DNA from: JAIYDJ01 sp031400505
GTDB taxonomy: Bacteria > Pseudomonadota > Alphaproteobacteria > Rhodobacterales > Rhodobacteraceae
Direction: 5' to 3'
Assembly: GCA_031400505.1 (NCBI GenBank)
Contig: JANNPZ010000038.1
Span: 109,990 to 173,989 of the forward strand
Length of the DNA: 64,000 bases
Shown here one piece after another: positions 8,001-17,061 of the stretch (position 1 is its first letter; each line of letters opens with the position of its first letter). The notes beneath the pieces were generated by a model. The model saw only the letters and a program-made list of their open reading frames with translations. It was not told where the DNA came from and ran no database searches. A program made the position numbers and the translations under genes.

Positions 8001-9182
8001 TCAATTGCCCTGCTCGCCCGTAGCTGCATCACTTCCCTGCTGCGCCTCGATTTCTCGCCAACGCGCAACATTTTCATTGTGCGCCTCAAGCGTCTCGGCA
8101 AAGGCATGGCCGCCGGTGCCATCCGCCACAAAGAACAAATAGTCAGTGGTGTCTGGGTTCAAAGCCGCGTTGATGGCCAGTGCACCGGGGTTGGCGATAG
8201 GCGTGGGCGGCAGGCCGTCGATTACATAGGTGTTCCACGGGGTTTCGCGACGCAACTCGCTTTGCCGCAAGCCCCGCCCCAAGACGCCCTCGCCCTTGGT
8301 GACACCATAAATCACCGTGGGGTCTGTTTGTAGCCGCATCCCTTGCCGCAACCGATTGACGAAGACGCTCGCCACCTGTTTGCGCTCTTCCGGAAGACCG
8401 GTTTCCTTTTCGACGATCGATGCCATGATCAACGCCTCTTCGGGCGTTTCATAGGGCAAACCTTCGGCGCGCACAGCCCACAGATCGGCCAGAACCCGGA
8501 CCTGCGCCGCCGCCATTTCTTCCAGCAAGGCGCTGCGTTCGCTGCCCTTTTCGACCTCATAGCTGTCAGGCGCAAGCGTGCCCTCACCCGGAACTTCAGC
8601 GACTTCGCCGACCAGAAAATCCGCTCGCTTCAGCGCTTCCTGCACCTGCCAACTGGTAACGCCCTCTGCTAGGGTCACACGCCAGCGCAGATCCGGCTCA
8701 TTGACCGCATTCAGATAGACGTCCGGAACGGCGTCGACCGCCGGATCGAATTTCACCACTTCGACATAGCGGTTCGATGCCGCATCCAACTCGCGCAGCA
8801 CAACGTCCGAGCCTGCCACGCCAATCCTGAAATTCACTTCCCGCCCGCAGGTCGACTGCCCACCATCCGTCAATATTTTCAAGACTTCGGCCATGCTAGA
8901 CCCCGGCGGAATCAGATAGGACCCGAACTTCAACGACCCGGCCCTGTCAGAGTAGTCGGCACCGACCCGGAACACCCGCGCATCACTGACCGCACCCTGT
9001 TCGGCCAAAACCCGGCTGACGGCCGACAGGTTGGTGTCCCGCTCGACCCGGAAACAGATTGCCTCGGTCAATGGTCCTGTGCCGTTAAAAGCCTCACGCC
9101 CCCAAGCCAATATCCCCGCCGCGACCACAAGAATCACGATAAACAGTGTCAGGGCATTGGATGCGATCGATCGCCACATCAA
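8001..9182 (-). CDS. mltG: Endolytic transglycosylase MltG (YceG family)
   Basis: A 393-residue inner-membrane enzyme that cleaves nascent peptidoglycan glycan strands and so sets strand length. An N-terminal membrane anchor (LTLFIVILVVAAGILAW, residues 10-27) precedes the YceG domain. The catalytic Glu lies in MASIVEKETG, followed by VFVNRLRQGMRLQTDPTVIYG and the C-terminal NPGALAINAALNP motif. The ATG overlaps the fabF stop by 4 bp, so the two genes are coupled, the usual fabF-mltG arrangement in Rhodobacterales. Confidence 0.95.
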   Translation of the reverse strand: MMWRSIASNALTLFIVILVVAAGILAWGREAFNGTGPLTEAICFRVERDTNLSAVSRVLAEQGAVSDARVFRVGADYSDRAGSLKFGSYLIPPGSSMAEVLKILTDGGQSTCGREVNFRIGVAGSDVVLRELDAASNRYVEVVKFDPAVDAVPDVYLNAVNEPDLRWRVTLAEGVTSWQVQEALKRADFLVGEVAEVPGEGTLAPDSYEVEKGSERSALLEEMAAAQVRVLADLWAVRAEGLPYETPEEALIMASIVEKETGLPEERKQVASVFVNRLRQGMRLQTDPTVIYGVTKGEGVLGRGLRQSELRRETPWNTYVIDGLPPTPIANPGALAINAALNPDTTDYLFFVADGTGGHAFAETLEAHNENVARWREIEAQQGSDAATGEQGN

Positions 9183-10441
9183 ACTGACCCCCGGCCCAGA
9201 ACCAAACTGGCATTGGTGCCGCCAAACCCAAAGGAATTGGAAAGGGCCACGTCAATTCGCCGCCGAACCGCGACATGGGGCGCAAGATCCAGCGACGTTG
9301 GCACCGCAAGGTTGTCCAGGTTGATCGTGGGTGGCGCCACCTGATCGCGAAGCGCCAGAATGCAAAAAATCGCCTCGATCGCACCTGCAGCGCCCAGCAA
9401 GTGTCCGGTGCTCGATTTGGTTGAACTCATCGTGGCCCCTTCCACCGCATTGCCCAACAATCGCTCGACCGCCGCCAGTTCGATTGTATCAGCCATCGTG
9501 CTGGTGCCATGCGCGTTGATGTAATCAACCTGATCCGCGCGCAGGCCGGCCCGCTTCAGCGCCGCATGCATGCTTCGATAGGCCCCGTCTCCATCTTCAG
9601 CCGGAGCGGTGATGTGATAGGCATCGCCCGACATTCCATAGCCAAGAACCTCTGCATGGATGCTGGCCCCGCGTGCTTTGGCGTGTTCGTATTCCTCCAG
9701 CACGACGACTCCCGCGCCTTCCCCCATCACGAAACCGTCGCGGTCCACGTCGTAAGGGCGGCTGGCTTTGGTCGGATCGTCCGCTCGCTTGGTAGAAAGC
9801 GCCTTGCAGGCGTTGAAACCGGCCATCCCGATTTCGCTGATCGGCGACTCTGCGCCACCAGCAATCATTACATCGGCGTCGCCCCACTGAATCAAACGTG
9901 CCGCGTCGCCAATCGCGTGCGCGCCGGTAGAGCATGCCGTCACCACCGCATGGTTTGGTCCCTTGAACCCGAACCGGATCGACACCTGCCCCGACACCAG
10001 GTTGATAAGCGAGCTTGGAATAAAGAACGGGCTGACGCGGCGCGGTCCCTTGTCCCGGATCAACAATGCCGTTTCGGAAATCGCCGACAATCCGCCAATC
10101 CCGGATCCGATCATCACGCCCGTTGCACAACGATCAGCTTCTGTGGCGGGTTCCCAGCCGCTGTGCCGCACGGCCATCACAGCCGCCGCAACCCCGTACA
10201 AAATGAAATCATCGACCTTGCGCTGATCCTTGGGCTCCATCCAGTGGTCTGGATTGAAGGTCCCGTCACTACCGCTGCCACGCGGCAACTCACAGGCATA
10301 TTGGGTGACCAAACCACTGGCATCAAAGCGGGTAATCGGCCCTGCGCCAGATTGCCCGGCGATCAGTCTTGCCCAGGTTTCTTCGACACCGCACGCCAAC
10401 GGTGTGACCATACCCAGACCCGTGACCACCACTCGACGCAT
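9179..10441 (-). CDS. fabF: Beta-ketoacyl-ACP synthase II
   Basis: A 420-residue condensing enzyme of fatty-acid elongation. The Cys-His-His triad is intact: nucleophile in TACSTGAHAIGDA, His in NAHGTSTMADTIE, His in KSSTGHLLGAAGA. The C-terminal glycine loop is NSFGFGGTNASLVLG. The start MRRVVVTGLGMVTPLA at 10441 has AGGGAG upstream. It is coupled to mltG downstream. Unusually, no acpP lies immediately upstream; a divergent TetR-type gene occupies that side. Confidence 0.96.
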   Translation of the reverse strand: MRRVVVTGLGMVTPLACGVEETWARLIAGQSGAGPITRFDASGLVTQYACELPRGSGSDGTFNPDHWMEPKDQRKVDDFILYGVAAAVMAVRHSGWEPATEADRCATGVMIGSGIGGLSAISETALLIRDKGPRRVSPFFIPSSLINLVSGQVSIRFGFKGPNHAVVTACSTGAHAIGDAARLIQWGDADVMIAGGAESPISEIGMAGFNACKALSTKRADDPTKASRPYDVDRDGFVMGEGAGVVVLEEYEHAKARGASIHAEVLGYGMSGDAYHITAPAEDGDGAYRSMHAALKRAGLRADQVDYINAHGTSTMADTIELAAVERLLGNAVEGATMSSTKSSTGHLLGAAGAIEAIFCILALRDQVAPPTINLDNLAVPTSLDLAPHVAVRRRIDVALSNSFGFGGTNASLVLGRGSV

Positions 10442-10655
10442 GCCGTTGTCTCCCTGACCGCCCCATCGGACCCTTTGCCTGATACACGCCCCATCTGGCC
10501 CGCGCAACTGACGCAACCCGTCATGACGCGGCCCAGTTCGCGTCTGACCTGCGCAGACTGGCAATCTGAAGCGTTGTTTCTGCATGTGCAGCCAGATTTC
10601 TACGGTCAAAGCGATAGCAGCCTCTTGACGCTCGATATAAACTTGCTAATTGAGA

Positions 10656-10669
10656 AATGAACGTTCATT
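10656..10669. promoter_or_regulatory. Palindromic operator, probably for the adjacent TetR regulator
   Basis: AATGAACGTTCATT is a perfect 14-bp palindrome sitting 16 bp before the preferred TTG start of the TetR gene, in the fabF/tetR intergenic region. A TTGACG box at 10625-10630 with AT-rich DNA after it could be the promoter the operator covers. Placement and symmetry are typical of TetR autoregulation of efflux operons. Not experimentally supported here. Confidence 0.65.
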
Positions 10670-10685
10670 CCGCTCGGAGTTGCCC

Positions 10686-11297
10686 TTGCAAGTCACCCTG
10701 ACCACACCTGCTGACCTGCGAGGTATCGAGATACTTGCGTCGGTCCGGCAAGCCTTTGCTGAAAAAGGCTTTGACGGCGCTTCCATGCAGGATCTTGCGC
10801 GGACTGCGGGTATTTCAGTTGGCAGCTTCTATCGTTATTTCCCGTCAAAAGCCGCAATCGTAGAGGCGCTGATCGCCTTCGATCTGGCCGAGATGGAGCG
10901 GGACTTCGCAGAAATCATGGACAGCCCGCGCCCGATGGATGCGCTTCGGGCAAAGTTGCGTCACATCATTCCTGAACATCAAAGCAATCAGGATGGCCAA
11001 CTATGGGCTGAAATCACCGCGGCCGCACTGCGAAAGCCGGAAATCGGCGCGGCAGCCTGTCGGATGGAGCAAGAGATCACCGGCTACATGGCTCATGTCT
11101 TTGCGGCTGAAACCGGCCTCTCGGTGCCACAAGCACTAAGCCGCTTTGCAAATCACGCGATTTTCATCGTGATGCTGGTAAAGTCGTCCGCCGCAATCAA
11201 CCGAGAGACACCCGACCTTGAACAGTTGAATGAGCTTATTTTCCGATCGATTGACCAGACGCTGAATGATGTCTCCAGCGCAGTTGTGAAAGCCTGA
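10686..11297 (+). CDS. TetR/AcrR family transcriptional regulator
   Basis: A 203-residue regulator. The N-terminal HTH is clear: ASVRQAFAEKGFDGASMQDLARTAGIS then VGSFYRYFPSKAAIVEALI. The C-terminal part is a ligand-binding helical domain. No ATG fits. TTG at 10686 has GGAG with 6-nt spacing (10676-10679) and is preferred; a longer TTG start at 10650 would place the coding region across the palindromic operator. The stop is 3 bp before the adaptor gene, so it forms one operon with the efflux pump and probably represses it. Confidence 0.87.
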   Translation: MQVTLTTPADLRGIEILASVRQAFAEKGFDGASMQDLARTAGISVGSFYRYFPSKAAIVEALIAFDLAEMERDFAEIMDSPRPMDALRAKLRHIIPEHQSNQDGQLWAEITAAALRKPEIGAAACRMEQEITGYMAHVFAAETGLSVPQALSRFANHAIFIVMLVKSSAAINRETPDLEQLNELIFRSIDQTLNDVSSAVVKA

Positions 11298-11300
11298 CCG

Positions 11301-12473
11301 ATGCGAATGACCGTTCCCTTCCTGATTGCAGCACTTGCAGCCATGCCATTGCGGGCCGAAACTCCGGTTGCCACTGAAACGGCTGCACCGCCCATGCTGC
11401 CGGCAATCACTGTTTCCGCGGTGTCGATGCAGGACCTGTCCGACCGCGTTATTGCCTCGGGTCTCGTCGGGCCGGTTGAAACCGTACAGGTGCAGCCGTT
11501 GATCGAAGGTCAACCTATCGAGGCACTTTTTGCGGATGTGGGCGACATAGTCACTGCGGGTCAGGTACTGGCGCAACTGTCGAACACGTCGCTAGATTTG
11601 CAGAAAAGCCAGTTCCAGGCGTCGTTGGCCGCAGCCCGCGCCAGTATCGCACAAGGCGAGGCTTCGCAAATAGAAGCGCAGGCCAACGCAGACGAAGCCG
11701 TCAGAACTGCCACCCGCTCCGCTGCTCTCAAGGCGCAAGGCAATGTCAGCCAGGCCGCCTATGATCAGGCGCAGGCAGCCTCCCTGTCGGCCAATGCCCG
11801 GGTGATGGTCGCCAAGCAATCACTGGAAGCTGCCCGTGCGCAGGTAACATTGGCCGAGGCCCAACTGGCAAATGTGGACCTTCAATTGTCCCGAACTCAG
11901 GTAACGGCCCCTGTCGCGGGCGAAATCACCGCACGCAATGCGCAATTGGGCGCTATCGCGTCCGCCGCTGGCCAGCCGATGTTCACGCTGATCAGGGACG
12001 GTGCGCTGGAACTGCGCGCCGACATTGCAGAAGGAGACCTTTTGCGGCTGGCAAAAGGTCAAACCGCGGTCCTTAATCTTGCGGGCTCTCCCGGGGCGCT
12101 GACAGGCACTTTGCGATTGGTGGAACCGACAATCGATGCCACAACCCGCCTCGGACGCGCCCGGATCGCAATAGACAACCCAAACCTTGTGCGCGCCGGA
12201 ATGTTTGTGCAAGCCGAAATCCTTGTTGCGAAACGCAAAACTCTTGCCGTACCGGTTTCGGCCGTTGGCGCGTCGGGCAGCAAAGCCACAGTAATGCGCG
12301 TCAAAGATGGGCTGGTGGAACAGCTGTTCGTCACAACCGGCATCCGGGAAGGTAGGTGGGTGGAAATTACCCAAGGCCTGGCGGACGGCGACCTTGTGGT
12401 GACCAAAGCCGGAGCCTTCGTTCGCGACGGCGACCAAATCAACCCTGTTCCGGCCGCCGCCGAGACGAACTGA
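11301..12473 (+). CDS. RND efflux periplasmic adaptor subunit (membrane fusion protein)
   Basis: A 390-residue HlyD/AcrA-type adaptor. Signal peptide MRMTVPFLIAALAAMPLRA, then a lipoyl-like half (VQPLIEGQPIEALFADVGDIVTAGQVLAQL), a long Ala/Gln-rich coiled-coil hairpin (residues ~95-195), the second lipoyl half (LSRTQVTAPVAGEITARNAQ), a beta-barrel and a membrane-proximal domain (GIREGRWVEITQGLADGDLVV). It links the inner-membrane pump to an outer-membrane channel, which is not encoded here. The signal peptide lacks an obvious lipobox. Confidence 0.93.
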   Translation: MRMTVPFLIAALAAMPLRAETPVATETAAPPMLPAITVSAVSMQDLSDRVIASGLVGPVETVQVQPLIEGQPIEALFADVGDIVTAGQVLAQLSNTSLDLQKSQFQASLAAARASIAQGEASQIEAQANADEAVRTATRSAALKAQGNVSQAAYDQAQAASLSANARVMVAKQSLEAARAQVTLAEAQLANVDLQLSRTQVTAPVAGEITARNAQLGAIASAAGQPMFTLIRDGALELRADIAEGDLLRLAKGQTAVLNLAGSPGALTGTLRLVEPTIDATTRLGRARIAIDNPNLVRAGMFVQAEILVAKRKTLAVPVSAVGASGSKATVMRVKDGLVEQLFVTTGIREGRWVEITQGLADGDLVVTKAGAFVRDGDQINPVPAAAETN

Positions 12474-12484
12474 AGGGATAGAAG

Positions 12485-15400
12485 ATGAATTTTTCCGCCT
12501 GGTCGATCCGCAACCCGATTGCGCCCATCCTTGCCTTCTTCATCCTTATGGTCCTGGGGTATCAGTCGTTTTACGCGCTTCCAATCACGCGCTTTCCAAA
12601 CATCGACGTGCCGCTGGTTGCAGTGACAGTGGGTCAGGCCGGGGCGGCTCCTGCCGAACTTGAAACGCAAGTGACCAAAGAAATCGAAGATGCCGTTGCA
12701 GGCATCACCGGCGTCAAGAACATCTCTTCGACAGTCACGGACGGCGCGTCGCAAACTGTCATCGAATTCCGCATGGAAGTCCCGACCGACAAAGCCGTGC
12801 AGGACGTAAAGGATGCCATCGACCAGATCAGAGGCGATCTGCCCGGCGATGTCGAAGCACCGATTGTGACCCGGATCGATGTCGAGGGTCAGGCGATCAT
12901 GTCGTTTGCCGTGTCAGCGCCAAATCTGACGCTGGAAGAGATCTCGTGGTTTGTGGATGACAAAGTCACGCGCGCCCTCCAGGGCCGCCCCGGCGTCGGC
13001 CGTGTCGACCGTTATGGCGGTGCTGACCGCGAGATCCGTATCGAACTTGATCCGGTCAAACTTGAAAGCAGCGGTATCACCGCCCAGGCCGTGAACCAGC
13101 AGCTTGCCGCAACCAACACGAACCTTGGCGCAGGCCGCTCAGAAATCGGCAGCGCCGAACAAGCCATCCGTACCCTGGGCGACGCCGCAACGGTACAAAG
13201 CCTGGCGAACACCACCATCGCGCTGCCGTCGGGGCGCCATGTGAAACTCTCTGATCTTGGCCAGGTCATCGACACTTTCGAAGAGCTTCGGTCTTTTTCT
13301 CGGCTGAACGGCGATCAGGTTGTGACCTTCGCGGTGTTTCGCGCGAAAGGTGCATCCGAAGTGTCGGTGGCCGAAGTTGTAAATGCCGCTCTCGAAGATA
13401 TCAGCCGCAAAAACCCGGACGTCGAAATCAAGCTGGTCGATGAAACCGTGTTCTACACCTACGGCAACTACGAAGCTGCGATACACACCCTGCTTGAAGG
13501 GGCATTGCTGGCGATCATCGTGGTCATGTTGTTCTTGCGAAACTGGCGTGCCACATTGATCACCGCCGTCGCCTTGCCTTTGTCTGCGGTCCCGACCTTC
13601 TGGGCCATGGACATGCTGGGTTTCTCGCTCAACCTTGTGTCCTTCCTCGCCCTGACGCTCGCAACGGGCATCCTGGTGGACGACGCCATCGTTGAAATTG
13701 AAAACATTGCGCGCCACATCCGCATGGGCAAAACGCCGTATCGCGCAGCAATAGAGGCGGCAGACGAAATCGGACTTGCTGTCATTGCAACAACCTTCAC
13801 AATCGTCGCGGTTTTCGTCCCCGTCAGCTTCATGGCCGGCATACCTGGTCAATACTTTGAACAGTTCGGCCTCACAGTTGCCATCTCTGTGCTGTTTTCC
13901 TTGCTGGTTGCCCGCCTGATCACGCCGATGATGGCGGCGTATCTGATGTCGTCCAAGGATGGGGGCACCGAACATGCCAACCGCGACGGTTTGGTCATGA
14001 AAGGCTACATGTCGTTGGTCGCGATGACGACATCCTCGCCTCGGTTGATCGGCCGGGTGCGGATCCCGATGTACTATCTGACGATGGTCGGGGCTATTGC
14101 CATCCTGATCGTCTCGATTTTCTACATGATGAAGGTCCCCGGTGCGTTCCTTCCGCCAGAAGACGTCAGCCGGGTGTCGATTTCGGTTGAATTGCCGCCG
14201 GGCACGACGCTGGCCGAAACCGACCGCACCACCACGCAGATGGTCGAGGCAATCAAGGATATTGAAGGGATCGACAACATCTTTGTTCTTGGCGGGTCGT
14301 CGCCCACCGGCACGCTGGAAGTCCGACGCGCAACGATCACCGTGCTTCTTGACAAACTGGATCACAGCCTGCTTTTGAAGCTTTCAGACGTCGGGCGACA
14401 AATCCCCTTGGTCGGGCAATTTGTTCCCAAAGTCGAAAACCATGGGCGTACGGTTCCGCAGAACGTGATCGAAGCCGAGATTTTCAAACGGTTCGAGCCG
14501 ATACCGGATATTCGCGCCTTCAAGCTCAATGATCGCGGCGAAAGGGATATCTCCTACTCTGTTCTCGCCGGCAACGAGACGGATCTGAATGCGGCTGTGG
14601 CAAGCCTTGAGGCAGCGCTGCGTGACGAACCCCTGTTGTCGAACGTAACATCCTCGGGTGCCCTGCCCCGCCCGGAAATCCAGATCACCCCGCGGATGGA
14701 CGAGGCCGCACGTTTGGGCATCACCACTGCGCAAATCGCAAGTGTTGTCCGGGTAGCGACAATAGGCGACGTCGATGCGGCGCTGGCAAAACTGTCCTTG
14801 GACAGCCGGTTGATCCCGGTTCGCGTGAGGCTCAGTAACGCATCACGCGAGTCGCTTGACCTGATCGCGACGCTCAAGATCACCACTGCAACAGGGGCTC
14901 AGGTGCCCTTGTCCGCAGTTGCTGACATCCGGATCGCCGAAGGTCCTTCCACCGTCAGCCGCCTGAACCGAGAGCGCCTTGCAACCATCGGGGCGAACCT
15001 GCCGGTTGGTGTCGCCCTTGGTACCGCGACCACCCGGTTCAAGGAAATCGCAGATGCCACAGCACTGCCCAGTTCCGCGCGCCTGCAAGAGGCCGGCGAC
15101 GCAGAGGTGCAGCAAGAACTGTTTGCCAGCTTTGGCCAGGCAATGATCATGGGCCTGATGCTGGTGCTGACTGTTCTGATCTTGCTGTTCAAATCAGTGC
15201 TGCAACCCTTCACGATCCTTCTGTCCCTGCCACTTGCCATTGGCGGGGTTGCTGCTGCCTTGATCCTGACCAACGCAGCCTTGTCGATGCCGGTGCTGAT
15301 CGGCATCCTTATGTTGATGGGCATCGTGACGAAGAACGCCATTTTGCTGATCGATTTCGTCATCGAGATGCGTCACCGGGGCCTGCACCGGGTCAAAGCC

Positions 15401-15799
15401 GTCCTGGAAGCAGGCCACAAACGCGCGCGGCCGATCGTGATGACCTCCATCGCGATGTCGGCAGGCATGCTGCCATCGGCGTTGGGTGTGGGCGAAGGCG
15501 GGGCTTTCCGCGCGCCGATGGCGACTGCCGTGATTGGCGGCATCATCGTATCCACGGTTCTTTCGCTGGTGATCGTGCCCTCCTTCTATCTGATCATGGA
15601 TGACCTGAGCCGTTTGCTGGGATGGCTGTTCAGCCGACTGATCGGTCCGAAGGAAGAAGAACCCGAAGCGCCGGAAAGTGCCATCCTCGCCGAACGGATT
15701 GCCTTGCTGGCCGCCGAACAGTCTTCGATCCGCGACCGCTTGTCCGTGATCGACAACACCCGCCGCGACATCGGCCCGGGGGCAATCGCAGCGGAATAG
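12485..15799 (+). CDS. RND family efflux transporter permease (AcrB/HAE-type)
   Basis: A 1104-residue pump with the two-fold RND architecture: TM1 near residues 10-30, a large periplasmic loop, TM2-6, a second loop, TM7-12. The proton-relay residues are present: paired Asp in LATGILVDDAIVEIENI (D399, D400) and Lys in MGIVTKNAILLIDF (K950). It starts 11 bp after the adaptor gene. A cytoplasmic tail of about 60 residues ends the protein. Substrate is unknown. A hairpin terminator follows directly. Confidence 0.95.
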   Translation: MNFSAWSIRNPIAPILAFFILMVLGYQSFYALPITRFPNIDVPLVAVTVGQAGAAPAELETQVTKEIEDAVAGITGVKNISSTVTDGASQTVIEFRMEVPTDKAVQDVKDAIDQIRGDLPGDVEAPIVTRIDVEGQAIMSFAVSAPNLTLEEISWFVDDKVTRALQGRPGVGRVDRYGGADREIRIELDPVKLESSGITAQAVNQQLAATNTNLGAGRSEIGSAEQAIRTLGDAATVQSLANTTIALPSGRHVKLSDLGQVIDTFEELRSFSRLNGDQVVTFAVFRAKGASEVSVAEVVNAALEDISRKNPDVEIKLVDETVFYTYGNYEAAIHTLLEGALLAIIVVMLFLRNWRATLITAVALPLSAVPTFWAMDMLGFSLNLVSFLALTLATGILVDDAIVEIENIARHIRMGKTPYRAAIEAADEIGLAVIATTFTIVAVFVPVSFMAGIPGQYFEQFGLTVAISVLFSLLVARLITPMMAAYLMSSKDGGTEHANRDGLVMKGYMSLVAMTTSSPRLIGRVRIPMYYLTMVGAIAILIVSIFYMMKVPGAFLPPEDVSRVSISVELPPGTTLAETDRTTTQMVEAIKDIEGIDNIFVLGGSSPTGTLEVRRATITVLLDKLDHSLLLKLSDVGRQIPLVGQFVPKVENHGRTVPQNVIEAEIFKRFEPIPDIRAFKLNDRGERDISYSVLAGNETDLNAAVASLEAALRDEPLLSNVTSSGALPRPEIQITPRMDEAARLGITTAQIASVVRVATIGDVDAALAKLSLDSRLIPVRVRLSNASRESLDLIATLKITTATGAQVPLSAVADIRIAEGPSTVSRLNRERLATIGANLPVGVALGTATTRFKEIADATALPSSARLQEAGDAEVQQELFASFGQAMIMGLMLVLTVLILLFKSVLQPFTILLSLPLAIGGVAAALILTNAALSMPVLIGILMLMGIVTKNAILLIDFVIEMRHRGLHRVKAVLEAGHKRARPIVMTSIAMSAGMLPSALGVGEGGAFRAPMATAVIGGIIVSTVLSLVIVPSFYLIMDDLSRLLGWLFSRLIGPKEEEPEAPESAILAERIALLAAEQSSIRDRLSVIDNTRRDIGPGAIAAE

Positions 15800-15803
15800 C
15801 CAA

Positions 15804-15829
15804 AAGGGCGCGTGAAACACCGCGCCCTT
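15804..15829 (+). terminator. Rho-independent-type terminator after the RND operon
   Basis: A 9-bp perfect stem AAGGGCGCG / CGCGCCCTT with an 8-nt loop begins 5 bp after the RND stop codon. The downstream flank (GCCTATTTCTG) is only moderately T-rich. It may act in both directions, since a minus-strand gene ends at 15887. Confidence 0.7.
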
Positions 15830-15886
15830 GCCTATTTCTGATGCAAGTTCGTGTGCTCCTCTGTGCGCAATAGCCGCGCAGAAACG

Positions 15887-16090
15887 TCACACTGGCATGT
15901 TTTCAAACCCTTGCTCGACCTCTGCTTCGGTTGGCAAGTGTTGCTGGGCCGTGTGATTTGCGCCGGGAAGCAATTGCGCCAGTGCCTGCATTTCCACTTC
16001 CAACACACGCAGCGTCGCTGTTTGGGTCGCCATCACCATTTCCGTTGCGGCGTCGACGAGATCGTTCATGTCCGAGGTAGGTTTTGCCAT
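15887..16090 (-). CDS. Small conserved-looking protein of unknown function
   Basis: A 67-residue protein starting MAKPTSDMNDLVDAATEMVM with a strong AGGAG 7 nt upstream of the ATG at 16090. It is acidic, Met- and Ala-rich, probably one long amphipathic helix (VMATQTATLRVLEVEMQALAQLL) with a polar tail. I do not recognise the family. It lies 34 bp downstream of the DksA-like gene on the same strand, so the two probably share a transcript. The good ribosome-binding site and codon pattern argue that it is real. Confidence 0.62.
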   Translation of the reverse strand: MAKPTSDMNDLVDAATEMVMATQTATLRVLEVEMQALAQLLPGANHTAQQHLPTEAEVEQGFENMPV

Positions 16091-16124
16091 GTGAATGCTC
16101 CTTTGACGGGGTGATTTCCAGAGT

Positions 16125-16439
16125 TCAGGCTGCGCAAGTCGCGCAGAACGGCGTGTAGGGCAGAAGATCAAGACGCCGATCGTGGATCTTCTCGCCGCAC
16201 GTGACGCAATAGCCAAAACTGCCATCGGCAATGCGGCCCAAGGCCGCGCCAATCTGGCGCAACTCCTGCTGACCGGACAGGCCGATGGTTTCCAGCACTT
16301 CATCTTCCTCGCGTTCGCTGGCGTGATCCTCCCAGTCCTGCGGTGCGGGCGCGTCAAGTTCGGCCTCAATGCGCTTGAGGCGCGCAGTCAATTCGACCGC
16401 ACGTGCTTCCAGTTGGGTCTTGTGATGGGCGAGTGTCAT
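16125..16439 (-). CDS. TraR/DksA family zinc-finger transcriptional regulator
   Basis: A 104-residue protein starting MTLAHHKTQLEARAVELTARL. A coiled-coil N-terminus is followed by an acidic stretch and a C4 zinc finger (YCVTCGEKI and FCATCAA, CxxC-17-CxxC) plus the family segment IADGSFGYC. Such proteins bind the RNA polymerase secondary channel and modulate stringent or stress transcription. It is shorter than E. coli DksA (about 150 residues) and more like the short alphaproteobacterial paralogues. AGGAG lies upstream of 16439. Confidence 0.88.
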   Translation of the reverse strand: MTLAHHKTQLEARAVELTARLKRIEAELDAPAPQDWEDHASEREEDEVLETIGLSGQQELRQIGAALGRIADGSFGYCVTCGEKIHDRRLDLLPYTPFCATCAA

Positions 16440-16632
16440 GGACGCGGTCTCCTGCTCTTGAGAAACAGCATAGTATCCCCGCTCTTTGCCAGCATTGACC
16501 CAAATCAAGCCGACACATGGTCAGTAACCCTTGGGCGGTCATGCCGGGCCCGGACCGCTTGACCTTTTTCGCGGGCTTCGCCATTGGGATTGAACGGATA
16601 GTTGCGACCCCGTGCGACCCAAGGAGTGACCG

Positions 16633-17061
16633 ATGGATATTCGCGCCCTGACATCAACCTATGCAGTATCCCCCCAGATCACTCTTCAGGATTTGGCGGC
16701 CATCAAAGCCGCTGGGTATACAACCATCATCGACAACCGCCCCGATGGTGAAATCCCATCTGCACTGCACACCCCGGCGATGCAGGCCGCAGCGACGGCG
16801 CTCGGGCTGAACTTTGTCGCCAATCCCGTGGTCAGTGGCGCCATGACAATGGACAACGTGGCGGTACAACGCGCCGCGATCGAGGCAAGCAACGGCCCGG
16901 TTCTAGCGTATTGTGCCAGCGGCAACCGCAGTTCGGTTGTCTGGGCGCTGGCACAGGCCGACAAGTTCCATGCCGATGAACTGATCGGAATCGCAGCGCG
17001 GTTCGGCTACAACCTTGATCATTTGCGCCCGCAACTGGCAGCAATGGCTGCGAAACGCTAA
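16633..17061 (+). CDS. TIGR01244/DUF442 family phosphatase- or sulfurtransferase-like protein
   Basis: A 142-residue protein starting MDIRALTSTYAVSPQIT. It has the DUF442 features ITLQDLAAIKAAGYTTIIDNRPDGE and the CX5R loop YCASGNRSS, like the N-terminal domain of Blh/ETHE1-type fusions, related to dual-specificity phosphatases and often annotated as sulfur transferase. AAGGAG precedes the ATG. Its stop overlaps the stop of the convergent transglutaminase gene (CTAA, 17058-17061). Substrate unknown. Confidence 0.88.
   Translation: MDIRALTSTYAVSPQITLQDLAAIKAAGYTTIIDNRPDGEIPSALHTPAMQAAATALGLNFVANPVVSGAMTMDNVAVQRAAIEASNGPVLAYCASGNRSSVVWALAQADKFHADELIGIAARFGYNLDHLRPQLAAMAAKR

Noticed and set aside
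16366..16584. 72-codon open frame MAKPAKKVKRSGPG on the minus strand
   Set aside because: The basic start looks protein-like but there is no ribosome-binding site and most of the frame overlaps the DksA-like gene out of frame.
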